A DNA stretch of 64,000 nucleotides from Magnolia sinica (lineage: Eukaryota; Streptophyta; Magnoliopsida; Magnoliales; Magnoliaceae), in NCBI RefSeq assembly GCF_029962835.1, contig NC_080584.1, positions 82,922,862 through 82,986,861 of the forward strand, given 5' to 3'. Every line of letters starts with the position of its first letter. Position 1 is the stretch's first letter. A program made the translations under genes and the position numbers. The notes under the pieces were generated by a model. It ran no database searches. It saw only the letters and a program-made list of their open reading frames with translations, and was not told where the DNA came from. Below are positions 58,561 to 64,000 of the stretch, piece after piece.

Positions 58561-59475
58561 GCTTTAAGGACAACGTGTTTTTTACGAATTTCTAACAGTT
58601 GCAAGGCCAAAATGGCTGTAACAAGCGTTATAGAAAAAATGAGCTGTAGCAGAAAAATGGCTGTAACGGACAGTACGGCTTGTATAACAACAGTTACAAC
58701 GATGACCATACCATTATGAAAATCCTTGGGATAGAGGATTGATTCTCCCAAATGCCTTGACAAATGGATAGGTGAACAAGAACGAGCCTTGGCTAGTTCG
58801 AGTATTTCAACATTGAGTTGGGACATGCAAATGATCTCATGTACATGTAATGAACAGGGTGCGCAACCACCTGAGGACTATATACCCAGAGCATATAGCC
58901 TTTGAGGGTGTCTCAAAGCAAGGTGCATCTTCGGGGACAACACATTAACCCATGTGGCAACTAGGGTTCACCGATTAAGGGCCATTAGGAGGTGCACCAG
59001 CTGCATCATGGACTTTAGGGCACAAGATCTCTACCAAGGTGAGTCTTTGGACTCTTCCTTGCTTACCTTGTCTCCATTGCCGAGGGCGAAGAGATGGAAG
59101 TAGGAAATCACGCTCACAAGCTAAGTAACAACAATTTTCAAGAGACAGAAATGAATCGCATCTCCACCACAAATGAAGCTCGAAAGGGTATTTATAGTGA
59201 TGGGAAGCATTGTTTTCCCGCCAAAATGAATCTTGGATGGTTATTTCCAAATCTTGGAGTAGTTAGGCAGTCGTTTCTTGCTCAAATGGCCGTTACAGGT
59301 ATTTCTACATGTTTCTAGATGTGTCGTGTTCACTTGAGAGGCGACTCGTGCCAGCCATGCTTTGACATGGTTCTGTCATTTAATGGCTGCATCCTGCTAG
59401 AAGGGTGCATGAAGTGAGGGCAACCTAGGATGTTGGAGAGTGAGACTTGGACTTAGCTATTTTTTATGGCTCAAC
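58561..59475. other. Unassigned non-coding DNA
   Basis: 58590-58700 has several near-repeats of 'ggctgtaac' and 'cagttacaa'; an open minus frame there (58826-58557) is hydrophobic but repeat-driven. 58860-59475 shows no recognisable gene or element. Confidence 0.35.
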
Positions 59476-60398
59476 AACTAGAAAACTAATGAGTTACAAG
59501 TAATGGGGCGAACCCTAGAGAGGTAGCAAGAGAGGCGATTCTCTCACCAATGGGGGCATAAAAGTACGTGTCGGAGCTATGCAGGAAGAAGCAATCGGAC
59601 GTGATGCGGTTCTTGCAGAGGGTCCAGTGCTGGGAATACCGCCAGCTCCCGTCGATCGTGCGCGTCACGCACCCAACGCGTCCCGATAAGGCTCGCCGCT
59701 TGGGATACAAGGCCAATCAGGAATACATTGTCTATCGCGTCCGTGTTAGGCGTGGTGGTCGGAAGAGGCCTGTTCCGAAGGGTATTGTTTATGGTAAGCC
59801 CAAAAACCAAGGTATCACCTAACTGAAGTTCCAACGCAACAAGAGATCAGTGGCAGAAGAACGAGCTGGTCGAAAATTGGGAGGGCTGAAGGTTCTCAAC
59901 TCCTACTGGCTAAATGAGGACTCAACCTACAAGTACTATGAGATCATCCTGGTTGATGCGGCTCACAATGCAATCCGGAATGATTCCAGGATCAACTGGA
60001 TCTGCAACCCAGTACACGAGCACAGGGAGCTGCGTGGGCGTACCTCTGCCGGAAAGAAATACAGGGGCCTCCGTGGGAAGGGCCACTTGCACCACAAGGC
60101 GCGGCCATCCCGAAGGGCGACCAGGAAGAGGAACAACACCCTGTCCCTCCGCCATTACCGCTGATTTCAGTGATGTTGCTTGTCTTTTGTTATATTTGCG
60201 CTCAGATTTTAGTTACTGTTATTCCTTCTGTTACAAAGATTTTGGTGGAGAAAATTTTACCTGAGTGGGGCTTGATCTTAGAGCACTGGAATACGTCTCA
60301 TCCAGTTATTAGACTTTCATGCACTGCGTTTTAATTTAGTTTGATGTTTTTCACTGTTAAAAAAAAAAAAAAAAACAAACTAGAAAACTAATGAGTTC
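59476..60398 (+). mobile_element. Processed retrocopy insertion with 20-bp target duplication
   Basis: 'aactagaaaactaatgagtt' occurs at 59476-59495 and identically at 60379-60398. Between them are a 5' leader, an intronless ribosomal protein frame, a 3' UTR and an 18-A tail (60359-60376). This is the signature of LINE-mediated retrotransposition of an mRNA. The perfect duplication indicates a fairly recent event. Confidence 0.95.
59550..60164 (+). pseudogene. RPL15: Ribosomal protein eL15 (60S L15) processed pseudogene
   Basis: Cytosolic large-subunit protein eL15 normally sits in the 60S subunit and binds 28S rRNA. Here ATG 59550 to TGA 60162-60164 spans 205 codons including the stop, i.e. 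exactly the 204 residues usual for plant eL15, with no indel and no intron. Recognisable segments are [68 protein letters not shown] and [21 protein letters not shown]. Two nonsense codons break it: TAA at codon 4 (59559-59561, where Tyr is expected) and TAA at 59820-59822 (where Gln is expected). Otherwise the frame is intact. The leader 59496-59549 contains 'aaccctag', reminiscent of telo-box elements in ribosomal protein genes. Either a young dead copy or, less likely, assembly error. Confidence 0.93.
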
Positions 60399-60530
60399 AT
60401 CCCATTTCAGTTAACAGTGATTCTGTATTAAAGATTAGCTAACGGTAATTATGTATTAGAAATTGCCTAAAATGAAATGAACTATATATAATTATTGTGA
60501 ACACCATATTTCTTAGCCAGTGGGGTCTAT
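60399..60530. other. Unassigned short spacer
   Basis: 'ttaacagtgattctgtattaaagatt' and 'ctaacggtaattatgtattagaaatt' form a short diverged direct repeat. Nothing else seen. Confidence 0.4.
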
Positions 60531-61076
60531 TGAATTCCAAAATTGTCCTGAATCAACATGGAACATCCGAAATGATGGAACCATATTTCGCTATCAATTC
60601 CTTCATTAAAGTGAATGGCAAAGAACTATCTATTGGCTATTACTCTATTGAGTCTTGGGAACAAAGTGTCTCTCTCAATCATTCTAAGATATTTTCCTTC
60701 CTAATCTCCTCTGGTGGAAATTTTGGAAATAATCTTCTTTTTTCATTAGCCCTTGTTTTAAAAAAAAAAATCTTTTTAAGAGTTTCCCATTACTTTGTGC
60801 ATCTGAGCTTCATCCTTGTCTACTTTTGGGTAATACTTACAGTATAAATTTTTGCTATTCTATTGTCTAGGTATAGCTAGCAAAAGAAGGGTATGTCTAT
60901 CAAATGTGGTAGGCATAAATTTTGAGAAGATCTCAAGTCCAACCGGTTGGACTATAATTTATGATCCATCCAGTGAATTACTTCCAACCCATCATTTGGG
61001 TGCAATATACAGCCCTTACAATAGGTAGGCCCCACCATAAGCATTATCTTGTGCGAAAATCAACCCCCCATACACC

Positions 61077-61109
<33 letters not shown>

Positions 61110-61990
61110 GATGACACCGAAGAAAGTAATGTCCATTGATAAATAACAAAATACGAGTGTGATCCACGTGATGAATGGATGTGGCTGATTTTTTTGCACC
61201 AGGTGATCTTCGTGATGTGCAGCTAACCTATTGGATGGGTGGGATTTTGCACACTGGTCTGGCGTTACTTATGGTCCAACCGGTTGTACTTGAGACCTAA
61301 ATTTGTATTCTCTTTTTATTTGGGTCCATCTCTGGTTGTTCTGATTGGAGTCATACACAGGTGGGGTACAAATCTATAGGATTGTTCGAGATGGACTCAT
61401 GGATCGGCCCCCATCCGATCATGGCAGCGAAAAATCCAATTCCAAGGAAATGATGGAAGAGATGCAAAAGAAGATGGATAAAATTCAGGAAGAAATAAGT
61501 AACATCAATTATCATAATAGGATATTACTCAAGCGGATTAAGCAATATGAGTCTCCTAATGAAACATGCCGCTTGGAAGTAGCACAAAAGCCCGAAGATG
61601 TCATAAGCCTTTTTATGATTAATGGATTCAAGGGTGCTGTTTTCTTGGATGCTCTAATGGTTCCTAAGGTCCAGTCTGGCGTTGCTTCTTGCAAATGCGG
61701 ATTTGATTCTGAAAGAATGGATTAGTGTTGGGTTTGGTTTGGTTTGGTTTGTAATGAGGGAATGGTGTTTTTTGGAAGTGTAATTCTAAAAGAATGGATT
61801 ATTATTGGGTTGGGTTTGGTTTGGTTTGTGATGAGGGAATGTTGTTTTTTGGAAGTGTAATTTGTTTTGGTTTGGGATTATATTTTCAATATTTATTACA
61901 CTAGACTGTAATTTGTGGAGATTTGGAACACTAGACTTGAGTTACTTGTGCATCTTTTCTCTATTTATTAGACTAGATTTAATTACACTA
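60531..61990 (+). repeat. Copy 2 of the dispersed duplication (paralogue of 29815-31745)
   Basis: Same order of blocks as copy 1 but without the SINE and the 31.2 kb GC-rich insert. Has a (TG)n run at 61082-61109 that copy 1 lacks. Its tail carries an approximately 80-bp tandem duplication ('aaagaatggattagt.ttgggtttggtttggtttg' at 61712 and 61792). Confidence 0.7.
61399..61725 (+). CDS. Coiled-coil gene fragment, copy 2 (open)
   Basis: From ATG 61399 a frame of 108 residues stays open to TAG 61723-61725. Residues about 14-50 are a predicted coiled coil (SKEMMEEMQKKMDKIQEEISNINYHNRILLKRIKQYES); the C-terminus (EDVISLFMINGFKGAVFLDALMVPK) has a short hydrophobic stretch. It matches the broken copy at 30694-31256, which has extra coiled-coil repeats. 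I do not recognise the protein; it could be one exon of a gene or part of an unrecognised transposon. Confidence 0.35.
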   Translation: MDRPPSDHGSEKSNSKEMMEEMQKKMDKIQEEISNINYHNRILLKRIKQYESPNETCRLEVAQKPEDVISLFMINGFKGAVFLDALMVPKVQSGVASCKCGFDSERMD

Positions 61991-63230
61991 AACTGAGTTA
62001 CTTGTGCTGTATGTTTTTGTTTGGGATTATATTTTCTCTATTTACTACGCTAGACTGGCTTACCAGTGAAGATTTGGAAGTTTGAGAAATGTTCCAATGC
62101 TCTCAGAGCGCTGTCTATACTGATATGTAATGAGAGCAGCTTTTGGACATTTTTTTGCCTCCAAAATTAGGATGTGGGTATGCCAGGTGGGGCCCACCAT
62201 GATGTTTGTGAGAAATATTTTTTTTTGTAAGCTCATTTTAGGACATACTACAAAAAATCAGGTGGATCCAAAACTCAAGGAGGCCATATGAGAGGGAAAA
62301 CTGGGGAAAGAAATGCTTATGGTTGAAGCCTTTCTGGCTCCACCTTGAGGTTTATATGCCCACCAAACCGTTTATAAGGTCATTCCCATTGGGATGAACT
62401 GGAAACACAAAATACTAAGCCTGATACAGAACCTTTTGTTCCATTCGAATGTTTCAAAAGTGGTCATGCAATCCCCACTTTTTCCTCTGGTATGACCCAC
62501 ATGAGTTTTGGATCCGCCTGATTTTTCATCAAGTGTTCTAAAACAATCAAGCTCTCAAAATAGATGGATGGTGTGGATTTCTCACAAACATAATGGTAGG
62601 GCCCACCTAGCTTCCTACAGCAGGAAATCCGCCTCCCCAAAATTAATTTCCTCAAGGTAGAGGCCTTTGGATATTCAAAAGAAATGAGCTGAATAAATGA
62701 GAAGACATTTCAAATGATGGTGCCACACACACACACACATTCTTTATAAACGGTTGATCAGATGGTTAAAATCATTTCTTTGTTTTCTTTATAAACGCTC
62801 GATCAGATGGTTAAAATCGTCTGATCAATGGCCTATGAAATATGTTCAAAGATTGATCAGGACCGTCCATTAGCTACATGTATTCCAAGCTACCGATGAG
62901 TTGGGATCTGATAAAATTATAAAAGCGATAGGTGTTTATTCTTTCACATTGTGGAATGTAACAGGAAAATATTCAGATCTGATAAAATTATAAAAGTGAT
63001 GGCTTTTCCTTGAAGTAGACCTACTCCAAGGAAAAGCTTCTCTAAACAAGGACATGGACAGTTTTTGAAGAAGCAATAGGTGTTGCACAGATAGCAAACA
63101 ACCACCCAATCCATCAATAGCTGCAATTCTTGCAAATTGTGGAATTGAACAGGAAATTATTGGGGGTGTGTATTCCTCTGCTAAAAATGCAGACTGTGCA
63201 GATCAAAATAAAGACTTTAGTAACATAAAG
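61991..63230. repeat. One MITE (62172-62635) in otherwise unassigned DNA
   Basis: 62172-62635 has inverted ends 'ggtggggcccaccatgatgtttgtgagaaat' / 'atttctcacaaacataatggtagggcccacc' with the family interior. 62740-62820 has a tandem pair of 'ctttataaacg.t.gatcagatggttaaaatc'. 62963-63000 and 62905-62925 share 'gatctgataaaattataaaag'. No gene seen. Confidence 0.6.
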
Positions 63231-63540
63231 TCACATTATTAAAGAGCTGTGCCATGTCCAACACGCACCTCTACAAACCACATATCAGGTGGGCCCCAAT
63301 ATGCAGATGGCCCGGCCAAAAATTTCAGGCTAGTCCACTCATTAGCATTTTTTCTTTCTTTCTTTTTCTTTGTTTTTTTTGTTTTTTTTTTTTAAAAAAA
63401 AAAAAACCATGTAATGTTTCCTACATTTGAAGCCCAAATGATGGTCGAACGGACTGATTTTCAGATAGGCTATCTACAAGGTGGACTGATTTTTTGATAG
63501 GCCATCTACAAGGTGGGACCCGCCTTATGTGGATCAATAA
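63231..63540. repeat. MITE remnants, poly-T/A run and a short tandem duplication
   Basis: 63343-63410 is a T run followed by an A run. 63448-63520 repeats 'actgatttt..gataggc.atctacaaggtgg' twice. Confidence 0.55.
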
Positions 63541-64000
63541 CCTATGAATGCTTGTAGAGATTTATGTGGAAACAAATGAAAACTGTTAAGAATTTTATAG
63601 AAGAGTAGGAATGAACATATACCACAATTGAGCCATTACACAAAGTCAGAATCTTAACGTCTTCAAGATGATGCAGAATTGAAATCCAATCATCGTCAAT
63701 TTCGTAACCCAACTTATATATAACATTAGCAAGGACATCCACCAAGCTTGAAATGTTCCCGAAAGACATATCAATAAAACTACCATAACTTATATATAAC
63801 ATTAACAAGGACATCCACCAAGCTCGAATTGTTCCCGAAAGACATCAATAAAACTACCATAGTAATGGAATAACCACTGTCAAGCTCTTAAGTGGTGGAT
63901 CCGGAGGAGAAACCTTGACAACATGCAGATCACAACACTCTTAAGCTCGATTCCTCCAGAAGAGGGCAATTTGAAAGCATGTATTCCAACAGGTGATGCT
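63541..64000 (-). pseudogene. F-box/LRR (FBD)-type gene fragment, broken, open at the right edge
   Basis: Reading leftward from the window edge, the minus strand gives HHLLEYMLSNCPLLEE, then DLHVVKVSPPDPPLKSLTVVIPLLW, then (after a tandem duplication) YGSFIDMSFGNISSLVDVLANVIYKLGYEIDDDWISILHHLEDVKILTLCNGSIV. This order, a leucine-rich-repeat strand, a 'LKSL' strand, then 'L..V..L.L', is characteristic of plant F-box/LRR and FBD proteins, which recruit substrates to SCF ubiquitin ligases. A 76-bp tandem duplication (copies from 63711 and 63787; the second is 2 bp shorter) plus frame changes break the reading. A 'gtggtatatg' on the minus strand near 63627 could be a donor. The F-box itself would lie outside the window. 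Confidence 0.5.
63711..63861. repeat. 76-bp tandem duplication
   Basis: 'aacttatatataacatta.caaggacatccaccaagct' through 'aataaaactaccata' occurs twice with few substitutions and a 2-bp deletion (gacatatcaata / gacatcaata). It lies inside the F-box/LRR-like fragment and shifts its frame. Confidence 0.9.

Noticed and set aside
58557..58826. Hydrophobic minus-strand ORF (IVVTVVIQAVLSVTAIFLL)
   Set aside because: Driven by repeated 'gctgtaac/gttacaac' words; no start context, no homologue recognised.
60497..60847. 116-codon plus-strand ORF
   Set aside because: The aligned duplicate at about 29850-30200 has stops and indels, so the frame is not conserved; probably non-coding part of the duplication.
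1..64000. Pararetrovirus or other viral insertion
   Set aside because: All reverse transcriptase and integrase traces fit LTR retrotransposons with LTR pairs, tRNA-Met primer sites and 5-bp duplications; no movement or coat protein region was seen.
1..64000. CRISPR array, operons or bacterial-type signals
   Set aside because: Composition, introns/retrocopies and transposons are eukaryotic; tandem arrays here have no regular spacers.

Overview
This is a gene-poor, transposon-dominated stretch of a large plant nuclear genome. Plant origin is shown by plant-type LTR retrotransposons (a chromodomain Ty3/gypsy element, a Tat-type element with an antisense extra ORF), CACTA-, Mutator-, hAT- and Tourist-like elements, tRNA-derived SINEs and a retrocopy of plant-length (204-residue) ribosomal protein eL15. 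I cannot name the species. One abundant MITE family (conserved blocks around 'gtgtggtccac', 'catcatggtggggccca', 'ccgtccatccatttt') recurs dozens of times; an early-diverging angiosperm such as a magnoliid is a guess, not a demonstrated point.

Layout. 1-8811 is MITE clusters, an AT-rich block, a CACTA-like palindromic tandem array (3027-4320), an LTR remnant (4321-4970) and a roughly 400-bp tandem repeat (7000-8811). 8812-13043 is a complete, young, internally deleted chromovirus with matching target duplications; its only ORF (566 codons) joins a Gag start to an integrase C-terminus, a 14-residue repeat linker and a chromodomain. 13623-18902 is a 5'-truncated Tat-type element with broken integrase, antisense extra ORF and 3' LTR. 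18903-37624 is a patchwork: Mutator-type MITEs with 9-bp duplications, two hAT-like elements, two SINEs, a Tourist element, a coiled-coil gene fragment (duplicated near 61 kb) and a 247-bp satellite array. 37625-55754 is one old Ty3/gypsy element split by two later insertions, one of which carries a third; each layer has its own target duplication. 55755-64000 holds the best host-gene candidate (first exon 56643-56916), the eL15 retropseudogene, the second copy of the coiled-coil fragment, and a broken F-box/LRR-type gene running off the right edge.

The genes do not form a pathway. The content is a record of successive insertions, readable because many target duplications and some empty sites survive. 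Apart from the 56.6 kb exon I see no convincing intact host gene. No rRNA, tRNA gene, CRISPR array or pararetrovirus was seen. The most unusual items are the chimeric chromodomain ORF, the insertion of two unrelated retrotransposons within about 6 bp of each other in paralogous copies of one tandem repeat, and the TATA motif lying in a perfect 24-bp-arm hairpin of MITE ends just upstream of the 56.6 kb gene.
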